NCBI RefSeq assembly: GCF_001691555.1
Contig: NZ_MAYN01000008.1
Location: forward strand, 328,617-392,616
DNA length: 64,000 bases
Reading direction: 5' to 3'
Origin: Pantoea eucrina
Lineage (GTDB): Bacteria > Pseudomonadota > Gammaproteobacteria > Enterobacterales > Enterobacteriaceae
Shown here in pieces: positions 1 through 8,865 of this stretch (its first letter is position 1; each line of letters opens with the position of its first letter). The notes under the pieces are model-generated. The model did no database searches, was not told the origin of the DNA, and saw nothing but the letters and a program-made list of their open reading frames with translations. The position numbers and the translations under genes were made by a program.

Positions 1-34
1 CGATTTTCAGCTTGTTTTACCGGATAACAGAATT

Positions 35-154
35 TGCCTGGCGGCCACAGCGCGGCGGTCCCACCTGACCCCATGCCGAACTCAGAAGTGAAACGCCGTA
101 GCGCCGATGGTAGTGTGGGGCCTCCCCATGCGAGAGTAGGGAACTGCCAGGCAT
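35..154 (+). rRNA. rrf: 5S ribosomal RNA
   Basis: A complete 120-nt 5S rRNA, from TGCCTGGCGGCC to CTGCCAGGCAT, whose two ends pair as helix I. It matches the enterobacterial 5S almost base for base. It is the last gene of an rRNA operon whose 23S and 16S genes lie to the left of the window. In E. coli the rrnG 5S gene also neighbours kgtP, so this is probably the equivalent operon. Confidence 0.98.
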
Positions 155-168
155 CCATCAAGTAAGAG

Positions 169-197
169 AGCCCTGAACGCCTGTTCAGGGCTTTTTT
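169..197 (+). terminator. rRNA operon terminator
   Basis: A perfect 10-bp stem AGCCCTGAAC / GTTCAGGGCT with a GCCT loop is followed by a run of six T. It lies 14 nt after the 5S gene and is a standard intrinsic terminator. Confidence 0.92.
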
Positions 198-229
198 ACG
201 TCTGCAGAAAACGCAGAAGTGAGTAAAAT

Positions 230-304
230 TTAAGCTTTTTTCAGCCAGCTGACGATAAAGTCAGCGATGCGGTCAGGCTGGTTGATATTCAGAACCGGCA
301 CCTG
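230..304 (-). pseudogene. possible C-terminal remnant of a hydrolase gene
   Basis: Read on the minus strand, this stretch codes for about 24 residues ending VSWLKKA and a TAA stop, preceded by VPVLNINQPDRIADF, with an in-frame stop just upstream. The pattern NxxQPDRIADFIxxWL resembles the C-terminal helix of alpha/beta-hydrolases (the HxEQPxRxxxxxxxFL type). I infer a decayed gene tail left between the rRNA operon and kgtP. It is short, so chance resemblance is possible. Confidence 0.3.
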
Positions 305-419
305 TCTTCATTCTTTATTATCGCGTCTCATTCCGGAGCAGCGACAATTCCCTTACCGGGCAAACTAATGTTTTACTACCCGCTTCGCGTTCTTTCTTCG
401 CAAGGAAATGAGGTAAAGC

Positions 420-1724
420 ATGACCCATCTGGAACATCAAAACAGCCGACCGCCCGTATCAGCAGCCGAAACGCGGCAAAGAATCAGGGCAATTGTCGGT
501 GCATCATCCGGTAACCTGGTTGAGTGGTTTGACTTTTACGTTTACTCTTTTTTCTCCCTCTATTTTGCCCATGTCTTTTTTCCGGCAGGCGATACCACCA
601 CGCAGCTACTGCAAACAGCAGGGGTATTCGCTGCAGGTTTCCTGATGCGACCGATTGGCGGCTGGCTGTTTGGCTACATTGCCGATAAACATGGACGTAA
701 AACCTCCATGCTGATCTCGGTCTGCATGATGTGCCTGGGCTCTCTGGTAATAGCGTGCCTGCCGGGCTATGGCGAAATTGGCATAGCAGCGCCGATCATT
801 CTCCTGCTGGCACGTATGTTTCAGGGACTGTCAGTGGGTGGCGAGTATGGCACCAGTGCAACCTATATGAGTGAAGTCGCGCTGGAAGGGCGGAAAGGCT
901 TTTATGCTTCTTTTCAGTATGTGACGCTGATTGGCGGTCAGCTGATGGCAGTATTAACCGTAGTCGTACTGCAACAGTTGCTGGATGATGAAGCGCTGCG
1001 CAGCTGGGGCTGGCGTATTCCGTTTTTCATCGGTGCCGGACTGGCCATCGTCGCACTCTGGCTGCGACGCTCTCTCAATGAAACCTCTGAGAAATCGCAT
1101 CGTACGCATCGCGATGCGGGCAGCGTGATCGGGCTGTTACGCAATCACTCACGCGCCTTCTTTATGGTGCTTGGCTTTACCGCCGGCGGATCGCTGAGTT
1201 TCTACACCTTCACCACCTATATGCAGAAGTACCTGGTCAATACTGCAGGGATGGATGCGCGCAGTGCCAGCGGTCTGATGACCGGTGCTTTACTGGTCTT
1301 TATGGTGATCCAGCCCATTATCGGGGCGCTATCCGACAAAATCGGACGGCGGGCTTCCATGATGATATTTGGCGCAGGTGCTGCAACGTGCACCGTGCCT
1401 GTCCTGCTGCTGCTGCAACATACCGACAATCACTGGGTCGCATTCCTGCTGGTTATGCTGGCGCTGGTTATCACCAGCTTCTATACCGCTATCAGCGGTA
1501 TTCTTAAAGCTGAGATGTTTCCGCCAGAGGTGCGTGCGCTGGGTGTGGGACTCTCTTATGCGGTGGCTAACGCGATTTTTGGCGGATCGGCGGAATATGT
1601 TGCACTGCTGATGAAAAGAGAAGGCATTGAAACCAGCTTCTTCTGGTACGTCTCAGCCATGGGCGCACTCTCTTTCCTGGTTTCGCTTATGCTGCATCGC
1701 AAGGGTAAAGGAATTGCGCTGTAG
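420..1724 (+). CDS. kgtP: alpha-ketoglutarate permease KgtP
   Basis: Inner-membrane proton symporter that imports 2-oxoglutarate, of the metabolite:H+ symporter branch of the major facilitator superfamily. The 434 residues (432 in E. coli) show the family start ([19 protein letters not shown]), the loop 2-3 motif GRKTSM and about 12 hydrophobic segments, and the C-terminal LMLHRKGKG matches E. coli. The start has a TGAGG Shine-Dalgarno six bases upstream. It is a single gene, converging on yfiM with no base between the two stop codons. Confidence 0.96.
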   Translation: MTHLEHQNSRPPVSAAETRQRIRAIVGASSGNLVEWFDFYVYSFFSLYFAHVFFPAGDTTTQLLQTAGVFAAGFLMRPIGGWLFGYIADKHGRKTSMLISVCMMCLGSLVIACLPGYGEIGIAAPIILLLARMFQGLSVGGEYGTSATYMSEVALEGRKGFYASFQYVTLIGGQLMAVLTVVVLQQLLDDEALRSWGWRIPFFIGAGLAIVALWLRRSLNETSEKSHRTHRDAGSVIGLLRNHSRAFFMVLGFTAGGSLSFYTFTTYMQKYLVNTAGMDARSASGLMTGALLVFMVIQPIIGALSDKIGRRASMMIFGAGAATCTVPVLLLLQHTDNHWVAFLLVMLALVITSFYTAISGILKAEMFPPEVRALGVGLSYAVANAIFGGSAEYVALLMKREGIETSFFWYVSAMGALSFLVSLMLHRKGKGIAL

Positions 1725-2045
1725 TCAGTGACGGATATTCCAGAGCATGATGCCGCTGGCAGCACCGGCGGCATCCCATGCCAGGTCTTTCCAGCTCCAG
1801 CCGCTTCCTGCCGCACGGCTGTCATATAACTCTTTTGCCGCACCAAAACTGAGTGAGAACATCAGGCCAAAACGCAGATTTTGGGCGTTATCCTGCTGCT
1901 GATGATGGGCAATTTCTCTGCCGGCGGCAGCAAGCAGCGCGGAGGAGACATAGTGCTGCGCTTTATCTTTACCGGTCCAGCTATCCTGCGCCTGATGCGC
2001 ACATCCGCTACACAGCAACGCTATACAGAGGATGCACGCCCGCAC
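1725..2045 (-). CDS. yfiM: YfiM family lipoprotein
   Basis: Small lipoprotein of unknown function, 106 residues (107 in E. coli). A short signal peptide ends LLCSGC, so Cys15 is the probable lipidation site, though position -3 of the lipobox is Cys rather than the usual Leu or Val. The body has the family signature KDKAQHYVSSALL and GSGWSWKDLAWDAAGA. The start is GTG, four bases after the pssA stop with no clear Shine-Dalgarno, so it is probably translated by coupling to pssA, as in the E. coli pssA-yfiM pair. Confidence 0.88.
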   Translation of the reverse strand: MRACILCIALLCSGCAHQAQDSWTGKDKAQHYVSSALLAAAGREIAHHQQQDNAQNLRFGLMFSLSFGAAKELYDSRAAGSGWSWKDLAWDAAGAASGIMLWNIRH

Positions 2046-2049
2046 GATT

Positions 2050-3405
2050 TTACAGCAACCTGCTGATCAGCCGGTCGATGCGGATACGTCGCAGACGACG
2101 GATAAGCTTGCGCACTTTAGCGGGGTAGTCGGAGATACTTTCCAGCTCGCGAAAGTGAGTCACCACCGTAGTATGTTCGCGGATTAGCGTCAGCTCTTTC
2201 TCGCGCTGTTCCGCCAGCTGATTAAGCGGATCGTGAATCAACACGGCATTTTCCAGATCCAGACGCCACGCGCGCGGATTAAGGTTGTTGCCGGTGATCA
2301 TCATCCACTCATCATCAACCCAGATGCCTTTCAGGTGATAGCTGTTCTCACCATCTTTCCACAGGCGTACCGTCAGCTGACCGTTATCAACATAGTACTG
2401 CAGGCGGCTGAGAAAACGGCGCAGGTTGATCTCATAAAGGTAGGGCAGGGCGCCAATCACTTTGAACGGTTCAGACGGGGGAATATAGAAATCATTCGCC
2501 GTTTTATCGCCGACAATAATCTCAACATCTTTACCCTGACGCAGCAGATGGATCAGATTACGCACCAGTATGGCGGGCAGATTAAAGTAGGGTGTGCAGA
2601 GCGTAAGTTTCTGCTCGGCGCAGGGCATCAGATGGAAGATGGTTTTATTCAGTAAACTGCGTTTGCCCAGACCAACCAGCGGCGTTACCGCCAGCGTATC
2701 GTTGCCGGCATCGCCGGTAAAGTGATAATGAAAACTGCGCAGCTCGCTGCGAAACTGACGCGTTTCGTTTTTGATTTCCGGACTGGAAGGGCGTTCAGTC
2801 TGATCGAGGCGATTGACCGCATCAGACTGTTTCAGATTTTCATCGATCCACTCATACATCGCATTTGCCAGCTGCGGATTGCGAATCAGCTGATAGCGAT
2901 CGTAGCGGTACCGTTCATGCTGATGCAGATAGACATCATTCAGGCTGGCTCCGCTGTAAAGCAGCGTATCATCAATGATAAAGCCTTTAAGATGCAGCAC
3001 GCCCAGCGCTTCCCGCGTATTGACCGGGATGCCGTAGACCGGAATGGCAATATCCGGATACCGGGTAGCCATCTCACAATACCAGTCAGCATTGGTCAGG
3101 CCGCGCGCCGCACCGATACGTCCGCGCTGTGCACGATGCCAGTCCACCAGAATAGAGATATCCAGTTCCGGGCGAGCCTGACGCGCAGCATACAGCGCCT
3201 CCATAACGCTACGGCCGCCATCATCGTTTTCCAGATAGAGCGCAGCAATACAGATGCGTTTTTCTGCCGCGGCAATTTTTGCCAGCAGCGTCTCGCGAAA
3301 CTCAGCAGGCGAAAAAAGCGTGGTCACATCCGACACAGATTGTGACAGTTTAGGCAGCTGTGCGAGGTGTTGTTGGTGTTTATTGCGTTTAAATTTAGAC
3401 AACAT
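2050..3405 (-). CDS. pssA: CDP-diacylglycerol--serine O-phosphatidyltransferase
   Basis: Makes phosphatidylserine from CDP-diacylglycerol and serine, the committed step to phosphatidylethanolamine. The enzyme belongs to the phospholipase D superfamily and associates with membrane and ribosomes. Both HKD motifs are present: HLKGFIIDD (His138, Lys140, Asp145) and HLKGIWVDD in the C-terminal half. From this ATG the protein has 451 residues, exactly the E. coli length; a GTG one codon upstream is in frame but unlikely. The basic tail KLIRRLRRIRIDRLIS matches the family. It leads the pssA-yfiM operon. Confidence 0.97.
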   Translation of the reverse strand: MLSKFKRNKHQQHLAQLPKLSQSVSDVTTLFSPAEFRETLLAKIAAAEKRICIAALYLENDDGGRSVMEALYAARQARPELDISILVDWHRAQRGRIGAARGLTNADWYCEMATRYPDIAIPVYGIPVNTREALGVLHLKGFIIDDTLLYSGASLNDVYLHQHERYRYDRYQLIRNPQLANAMYEWIDENLKQSDAVNRLDQTERPSSPEIKNETRQFRSELRSFHYHFTGDAGNDTLAVTPLVGLGKRSLLNKTIFHLMPCAEQKLTLCTPYFNLPAILVRNLIHLLRQGKDVEIIVGDKTANDFYIPPSEPFKVIGALPYLYEINLRRFLSRLQYYVDNGQLTVRLWKDGENSYHLKGIWVDDEWMMITGNNLNPRAWRLDLENAVLIHDPLNQLAEQREKELTLIREHTTVVTHFRELESISDYPAKVRKLIRRLRRIRIDRLISRLL

Positions 3406-3479
3406 CACAGTGCACTTCTTCTCTGTTCATTGTATGGCCTTTTGCCATCAAATCATGATCCTAACGTCAAATAATAACA

Positions 3480-6179
3480 TTAACTCACCTGATAAGGAGG
3501 ATTTTTACCGTTCTCTACAGGCGGCGTTCCGACGTCAATTAACGGTAAATTAAGCGTGACAATGCCATCATCAAGCTGAATATTCACGCGAAAGTTAAGT
3601 TTGCGTGCCAGTGTAATCATGCCGCTATTGTGTGGCATGGTTATACCGTTCAATTGTTGCAGACCATGATCGCGGGTATAACGAATCATCTTCTCCAGCA
3701 GTCGTCGTCCCATACCCAGTCCCTTGAGATCGGAACGGACCAGTACTGAAAACTCAGCATCGACATTATCGGCGTCAGATATCGCCCGGGTAACGCCGAT
3801 GATCTCTTCAGCGCCTTCCCGCTGACGTACCGCCACAATTGCCATTTCGCGGTCATAATCTATCTGCGTCATATTGGCTAAGTCATCATGGGTGAACTCG
3901 CTGATTTCACTGAAATAGCGATAGTAGAGATCTTCTTTAGTCACCTGCGCAATAAAGGCGCGCAGCTGTGGCTCATCCTCAGGCAGAATCGGGCGAAACA
4001 GACAGTGCTGGCCATCCTTCAGGGCGACCTGCTCCTCCAGATGCTGTGGGTAAGGGCGGATAACCAGCCGCGCCTCGCTGTCGCCGCTAAACGGGGCCAG
4101 CTGCAGCGTGACATCAATCAGGGTAAACGTCTCTGCCGATGCCAGCAGCGGATGAATATCAAGCCGCTGAATCTCCGGACAATCCACTACCAGGTTTGAA
4201 ACCTGTACCAGCAGCTGGCTCAGCCCGGCAATATCCAGCGGATGCAGCGCGCTGCGGCTGCGGATCTTGCCGCTTTTTATCGCCTGAATCACCAGATAGC
4301 GCGCCAGCGTCATATTCAGCGGCGGCAGCGCTACAGCGGCCTGCTTATCAGGCTGCCATTCCGCTCCTCCTTCGCCCAGCAGGATAATAGGCCCAAACAG
4401 CGGATCCTGGTCTACCACTACGCGTAGCTCCTGAGCACCAGCCCGGCTGGCCATACTCTGTACCAGCAGGCCATCCACGCGCGCCTGCGGATGCGTGATG
4501 CGCACGCGCTCAAAAATAGCCTGGGCGGCCTGTTTCACTTCAGCAGCACTGCGCAGATAAAGCATCACGCCCTGTACTTCAGACTTATGGGCGATATCAG
4601 GCGAGCGCAGTTTGAGGGCTACCGGATAGCCCGTTTGCTCAGCAATGGTGACCGCTTCCTGACTGTCGCTGGCGATCCAGCCGGGCAGCGTTGTCAGGCC
4701 ATACGCCTGCATTACAGGCTGCACCTCATGGGTATCCAGCGTGGTCACGCCGCTGTCGAGCGCCTGCTGCAGCAGCTGATGTGCTTTAGCGCTGTTTTGC
4801 TGCAGCCCTGGCGGCAGCGCCGGCGTTTCCCGCAGCTGCTTCTGGTTACGGCGATACTCAACCTGATGCATAAATGCGGTCACGGTGCCTTCCGGCGTGC
4901 GCCAGGTCGGAATGCCGGCCTGGGTAAAGGCGCGCCGCGCCGCCTGGGATGAGGACTCACCGCACCAGTTAGTCAGCAGCGTGATCTGCCTGCCGCGTGG
5001 ATGACGCGCCAGCGCGGCAATAATCTGCTCCGCCGTTTCAGTTGCTGGCGCTACCGCACTGGGGGAGTGAATAATCATCAGCGCGTCAAACTCATGGCTG
5101 TCGAGCAGCAGTTCAATGCAGGCAACATAGCGTGCGGGGGTGGCATCATCTTTTAAATCCAGTGGGTTTCCCCGGCCAGCGCCCTCCGGCAGCAGGGACG
5201 CAAGTCTCTGCCGTATCGCCTCATCCAGAGAGGCCAGTTTGCCACTGCGCGCATAAAGCGCATCCAGCGCCAGAGCAGCAGGCGCGGCGCCGTTGCTGAC
5301 GATCATCAGGCGCTCGCCGCGCAGCGGACGCATGTGGCTGAGCGATTCAACCGCAGAGAACAGTTCATGCGTATCCTGCACGCGCAGCAGGCCGGCGCGC
5401 TGTATCGCGGCATCCCAGGCGGCATCCAGACCGCTCAGGGTGCCAATCATCGCCTGCGCTTCGCGACTGCGTCCGCTTTTAATGACCAGAATAGGTTTAT
5501 TACGTGAGGCGCTGCGCGAAGCGGAGACAAAACGCCGGGCATCGCTCAGGTGTTCAAGGTAGAGCAGAATAGCGCTGGTTTTCGCATCGCGGGCCAGAAA
5601 ATCGAGCACGTCATCGACATCGATATCGAGGCTGTCGCCCAGCGCGATAAACCAGGAGAAGCCGAGATTCCGCTGCTGCGCCCAGTCGAGGATGGTGTTT
5701 GACACTGCGGCAGACTGTGAAACAAAAGCAATGCGTCCTTTCGCGATGGGCACCGGCGAGAAGCTGGCGTTCAGCCCCTGCCACGGGGCCAGCAGTCCCA
5801 GGCTGTTAGGACCGAGCAGGCGAATTTGCCACTGGCTGGCGCAGGTTTTCAGCGTTTCAAGCTGGCTGGCGGGTGAGGAGAGAATAATGCAGGCTCTGCA
5901 GCCTTTTTCGCCCAGCTGCTGCAGCAGCTCGGGATTGCGCTTTGCATGGGTGCAGATGATCGCCAGGTCAGGCGCAAAAGGCAGACTGGCGATATCGGGC
6001 CACGCCAGCACGCCCTGTACCGCCTTGTATTTTGGCGTGACCGGCAGCACCGGGCCGCTGAAGCCGCCCGCCAGCAGGTTGCGCATCAGAAAATAGCCGG
6101 CACGCCCCGGCGTTACCGAGGCGCCAATTACCGCAATCGATTTAGGTCGTAACAGCGCTTCCAGTCCACGTTGACTCAT
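3480..6179 (-). CDS. pat: protein lysine acetyltransferase Pat (PatZ/YfiQ)
   Basis: Acetylates protein lysines such as that of acetyl-CoA synthetase, using acetyl-CoA. The N-terminal two thirds is an ADP-forming acyl-CoA synthetase-like module: a CoA-binding Rossmann fold (SIAVIGASVTPGRAG, about residues 14-28), succinyl-CoA ligase-like domains and an ATP-grasp domain. The last ~170 residues form the GNAT acetyltransferase domain (VRSDLKGLGMGRRLLEKMI is the acetyl-CoA loop). 899 residues against 886 in E. coli, with a longer C-terminal tail. The second of two tandem ATG codons is chosen because AGGAG lies six bases before it. tapT is 83 bp upstream on the same strand. Confidence 0.95.
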   Translation of the reverse strand: MSQRGLEALLRPKSIAVIGASVTPGRAGYFLMRNLLAGGFSGPVLPVTPKYKAVQGVLAWPDIASLPFAPDLAIICTHAKRNPELLQQLGEKGCRACIILSSPASQLETLKTCASQWQIRLLGPNSLGLLAPWQGLNASFSPVPIAKGRIAFVSQSAAVSNTILDWAQQRNLGFSWFIALGDSLDIDVDDVLDFLARDAKTSAILLYLEHLSDARRFVSASRSASRNKPILVIKSGRSREAQAMIGTLSGLDAAWDAAIQRAGLLRVQDTHELFSAVESLSHMRPLRGERLMIVSNGAAPAALALDALYARSGKLASLDEAIRQRLASLLPEGAGRGNPLDLKDDATPARYVACIELLLDSHEFDALMIIHSPSAVAPATETAEQIIAALARHPRGRQITLLTNWCGESSSQAARRAFTQAGIPTWRTPEGTVTAFMHQVEYRRNQKQLRETPALPPGLQQNSAKAHQLLQQALDSGVTTLDTHEVQPVMQAYGLTTLPGWIASDSQEAVTIAEQTGYPVALKLRSPDIAHKSEVQGVMLYLRSAAEVKQAAQAIFERVRITHPQARVDGLLVQSMASRAGAQELRVVVDQDPLFGPIILLGEGGAEWQPDKQAAVALPPLNMTLARYLVIQAIKSGKIRSRSALHPLDIAGLSQLLVQVSNLVVDCPEIQRLDIHPLLASAETFTLIDVTLQLAPFSGDSEARLVIRPYPQHLEEQVALKDGQHCLFRPILPEDEPQLRAFIAQVTKEDLYYRYFSEISEFTHDDLANMTQIDYDREMAIVAVRQREGAEEIIGVTRAISDADNVDAEFSVLVRSDLKGLGMGRRLLEKMIRYTRDHGLQQLNGITMPHNSGMITLARKLNFRVNIQLDDGIVTLNLPLIDVGTPPVENGKNPPYQVS

Positions 6180-6265
6180 CATCCACTCCTGCAGTCGGGA
6201 TTGGCATGATTGTAAACGCTTTTACGGTGAAAACCGATTTGCTGCTGTCAGGCTGCGAGCCAGCT

Positions 6266-6970
6266 TCAATTTTCGCTGCTGTTTATCGCTTGCTGCGTAT
6301 GAACCGGATGATGCGGTTTGCCCGCAAGGTAAGCATGACGGAACTGTTCAAAGTGCTGCTGCAGGGCGCTGGCAGCAAGACTGTCACCCGCCTGAGCCAG
6401 CAGCGCTGCGGCGACCTCAGCCGTGCAGTGCTGTCCTTCACCGTGCGCCTCGCGCAGCGTATAGCGCGAAGGCGTACTCACGCTAAGCGACATAACGGGA
6501 AAAGTGTCCAGCCACGGGCTTTTACGGAACATCTTGCGCGCCTCGGACCAGGTGCCATCCAGCATAATAAACAGTGGCGGTTTACCGCTGACCGGCGGCG
6601 TGGTCAGCACGTCGCGTCCGGGATCGGCATAAGATGCAGGAAACACCACTACCGGCTGATAGTCACTGCTTTGTACTGCTGCCAGCAGCGCCGGATCGGG
6701 CTCCGTTCGCGACCAGCCGAAGGCGAGGGTATCTGGCAGCACATCGGCAATCAGGCGTCCGGTATTGCTGGGCTTCATTGGTTCAGTATCAAACATCACC
6801 AGGCAGAAGCGGCTGCGCGACTGCTGCGGCTGCAGCGTAGCACACAGGCAATTCTTGTGCGGCAACAGGCAGCGCTGACAGCGTACGACGCGATTACCGC
6901 GCGCGAGAAAAGGCCGGGTGGCGCGGGCCAGACGTTGCGCCCGTAAGCGCAGAACAGCATTTTCAGACAT
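6266..6970 (-). CDS. tapT: tRNA-uridine aminocarboxypropyltransferase TapT (YfiP)
   Basis: Transfers the 3-amino-3-carboxypropyl group of S-adenosylmethionine to U47 of tRNA (acp3U47). The 234 residues (232 in E. coli) have four N-terminal cysteines, Cys31, Cys34, Cys41 and Cys43 (CQRCLLPHKNCLC), which probably bind zinc, and the DTW-domain signature LDGTW with Asp138 and Trp141. It lies upstream of pat in the same orientation, the order trxC-tapT-pat being that of E. coli. Confidence 0.92.
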   Translation of the reverse strand: MSENAVLRLRAQRLARATRPFLARGNRVVRCQRCLLPHKNCLCATLQPQQSRSRFCLVMFDTEPMKPSNTGRLIADVLPDTLAFGWSRTEPDPALLAAVQSSDYQPVVVFPASYADPGRDVLTTPPVSGKPPLFIMLDGTWSEARKMFRKSPWLDTFPVMSLSVSTPSRYTLREAHGEGQHCTAEVAAALLAQAGDSLAASALQQHFEQFRHAYLAGKPHHPVHTQQAINSSEN

Positions 6971-7046
6971 AGATGTGCAGGGCAGGAAAAACGTCAGTGT
7001 AATAGAAGGGGAAAAGCAAGGCCAGCAATGTGCCGGCCTTCAGTGA

Positions 7047-7472
7047 CTACAGGGTTTCATCGAGCCATTCATTAAACGGCGTTTTCGGCATTGCGCCATT
7101 CAGCATATCGACCATTTCGCCCTGTTTAAAAATCATGATGGTCGGGATCGTGCGGATACGAAAACGCGTGCTCAGCGCCTGCTCAGCTTCCGTATTCACT
7201 TTGATGAAGCGCACTTTGCCACTGCGTTCGGCCGCAACTTCTTTAAACACGGGCGCAAAGTTTACGCACGGTCCGCACCACGGTGCCCAGAAGTCGATCA
7301 CGACCGGCAGGTCATCCTGCAGATAGCTATCCAGCGTAGCGGCCGTGGCATTCACCACTTCACCGTTGAAAAGCGCTTCGCCGCAGCGGCCGCACTTCGC
7401 ACCGTCGGTCAGGCGCGCTTCGGGAACGCGGTTAACTGCCTGACAGCCGGCGCATACAGTATTTATTGTCAT
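7047..7472 (-). CDS. trxC: thioredoxin 2
   Basis: Cytoplasmic thiol-disulfide reductase, part of the OxyR regulon in E. coli. The 141 residues have the N-terminal zinc finger typical of TrxC (Cys7, Cys10, Cys27, Cys30) ahead of a thioredoxin fold with the active site WCGPC (Cys66, Cys69) and the cis-proline loop RTIPT. It is divergent from yfiF and followed by tapT, as in E. coli. I saw no clear OxyR site in the intergenic region. Confidence 0.96.
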   Translation of the reverse strand: MTINTVCAGCQAVNRVPEARLTDGAKCGRCGEALFNGEVVNATAATLDSYLQDDLPVVIDFWAPWCGPCVNFAPVFKEVAAERSGKVRFIKVNTEAEQALSTRFRIRTIPTIMIFKQGEMVDMLNGAMPKTPFNEWLDETL

Positions 7473-7622
7473 CTCAAACCGGTCCTGTAAATCTGGTAAT
7501 AGAGTCGTATTATGAAAAGGCTGAATGCTATGCTCAATCTGGATTACCCAATAGGTTCAATAGTTGATAGCTAAGCGCTGGCACATCAGGTAATCTTCGC
7601 GCTCTCAATGCTGGAGGAACAG

Positions 7623-8825
7623 ATGAACGACGAATTTAAAGGCAAAAGCGGCAAGGTAAAAGTGATGTATGTACGTGAAGAGGAGGGCGGCAGTAAGCCA
7701 AATCCGCGTACCGGCAAAGGCGGCCGTCCTGCTGCGCGCCAGGAAGATAGTCGTCGCTCTGCTCCCCGCAGCAATCGCAATAATGACGAGGGCGATCGTG
7801 CCCGCGCACCGCGCAGCGGTGACGACTCCGGCCGCTCGCGCAGCCGTGATGACGCCGGCCGCTCACGTGCGCCGCGCAGCAGCGATGATGCCGGACGTGG
7901 CCGCCGTACGGACCGTAACGACCGTAATGACCGTAACGACCGTAGCAATCGCCCTGAGCGTAACGACCGCGACGATCGCGGCTTCAGCGATTCGCCGTGG
8001 CGCACCGTATCCCGCCCGCCGGTTGCCGCTGCAGAGAGCGCGGCGGATGATGCCGCTGACGCGAAGCCGGTCATTGATTCTGAGCAGATCCGCCGTCAGC
8101 GCCAGGAAGAGACGCGTGTCTATGGCGAAAACGCCTGTCAGGCGCTGTTCCTGAGCCGTCCGGAAAGTATCGTGCGCGCCTGGTTTGTCCAGAGCGTTAC
8201 GCCGCGCTTCCGCGAAACGCTGCGCTGGCTGGCCGCAAACCGCAAAGCGTATCACGTGGTTGAGGAGGCTGAGCTGGCGAAAGCGTCCGGTACCGAACAT
8301 CACGGCGGCGTCTGCTTTATTATCAAAAAGCGCAGCGGTATGGCGGTATCAGAGTGGCTGAAGAAGGCAGAGCGTAAAGATTGCGTGCTGGCGCTGGAAG
8401 ATGTCAGCAACCCACACAACCTGGGCGCCATTATGCGCAGCTGCGCGCATTTTGGTGTGAAGGGACTGCTGGTGAACGATGCGTCGCAGCTGGAATCGGG
8501 TGCTGCCGTTCGTACTGCTGAAGGCGGCGCTGAGCACGTGCAGGCGATCAACGGTGAAGATTTTGCTGCAGGTCTCGAAGCGTTTCGTAAGGCGGGCTAC
8601 ACCATCGTGACCACGTCGAGCCATGAGGGCACGCCGCTGGCGCGCGCTGAACTGCCGGCGAAAATGGTACTGGTGCTGGGGCAGGAGCGTGAAGGTCTCT
8701 CAGACAGCACCTTCCGGCAGGGCGATCTTAGCCTGTCAATTGGCGGAACCGGCAACGTCGAGAGCCTGAACGTCTCGGTAGCAACCGGTATTCTGCTGGC
8801 CGAATGGTGGCGTCAGAACGCATAA
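7623..8825 (+). CDS. yfiF: SpoU-family RNA methyltransferase YfiF
   Basis: Probable 2'-O-methyltransferase of tRNA or rRNA; the substrate is not established. Residues ~1-150 are a low-complexity Arg/Asp/Ser/Gly linker with DRND repeats. The core from about residue 160 starts [20 protein letters not shown], and the SPOUT knot motifs follow: [29 protein letters not shown] and [11 protein letters not shown]. The start is the ATG of MNDEF because GGAGG lies five bases before it; an ATG 15 bases upstream precedes that Shine-Dalgarno. 400 residues against about 345 in E. coli, and the difference is the expanded linker. Confidence 0.93.
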   Translation: MNDEFKGKSGKVKVMYVREEEGGSKPNPRTGKGGRPAARQEDSRRSAPRSNRNNDEGDRARAPRSGDDSGRSRSRDDAGRSRAPRSSDDAGRGRRTDRNDRNDRNDRSNRPERNDRDDRGFSDSPWRTVSRPPVAAAESAADDAADAKPVIDSEQIRRQRQEETRVYGENACQALFLSRPESIVRAWFVQSVTPRFRETLRWLAANRKAYHVVEEAELAKASGTEHHGGVCFIIKKRSGMAVSEWLKKAERKDCVLALEDVSNPHNLGAIMRSCAHFGVKGLLVNDASQLESGAAVRTAEGGAEHVQAINGEDFAAGLEAFRKAGYTIVTTSSHEGTPLARAELPAKMVLVLGQEREGLSDSTFRQGDLSLSIGGTGNVESLNVSVATGILLAEWWRQNA

Positions 8826-8852
8826 AAAAAACGGGCCATTACGGCCCGTTTT
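8824..8852. terminator. bidirectional terminator between yfiF and emrB
   Basis: A stem ACGGGCC / GGCCCGT with a five-base loop is flanked by an A run on the left and TTTT on the right, so it can end yfiF on the plus strand and emrB on the minus strand. It starts right at the yfiF stop. Confidence 0.85.
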
Positions 8853-8865
8853 ACATGGTGGCGGC

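Noticed and set aside
7586..8074. Ser/Arg-rich minus-strand frame
   Set aside because: Shadow of the low-complexity linker of YfiF.
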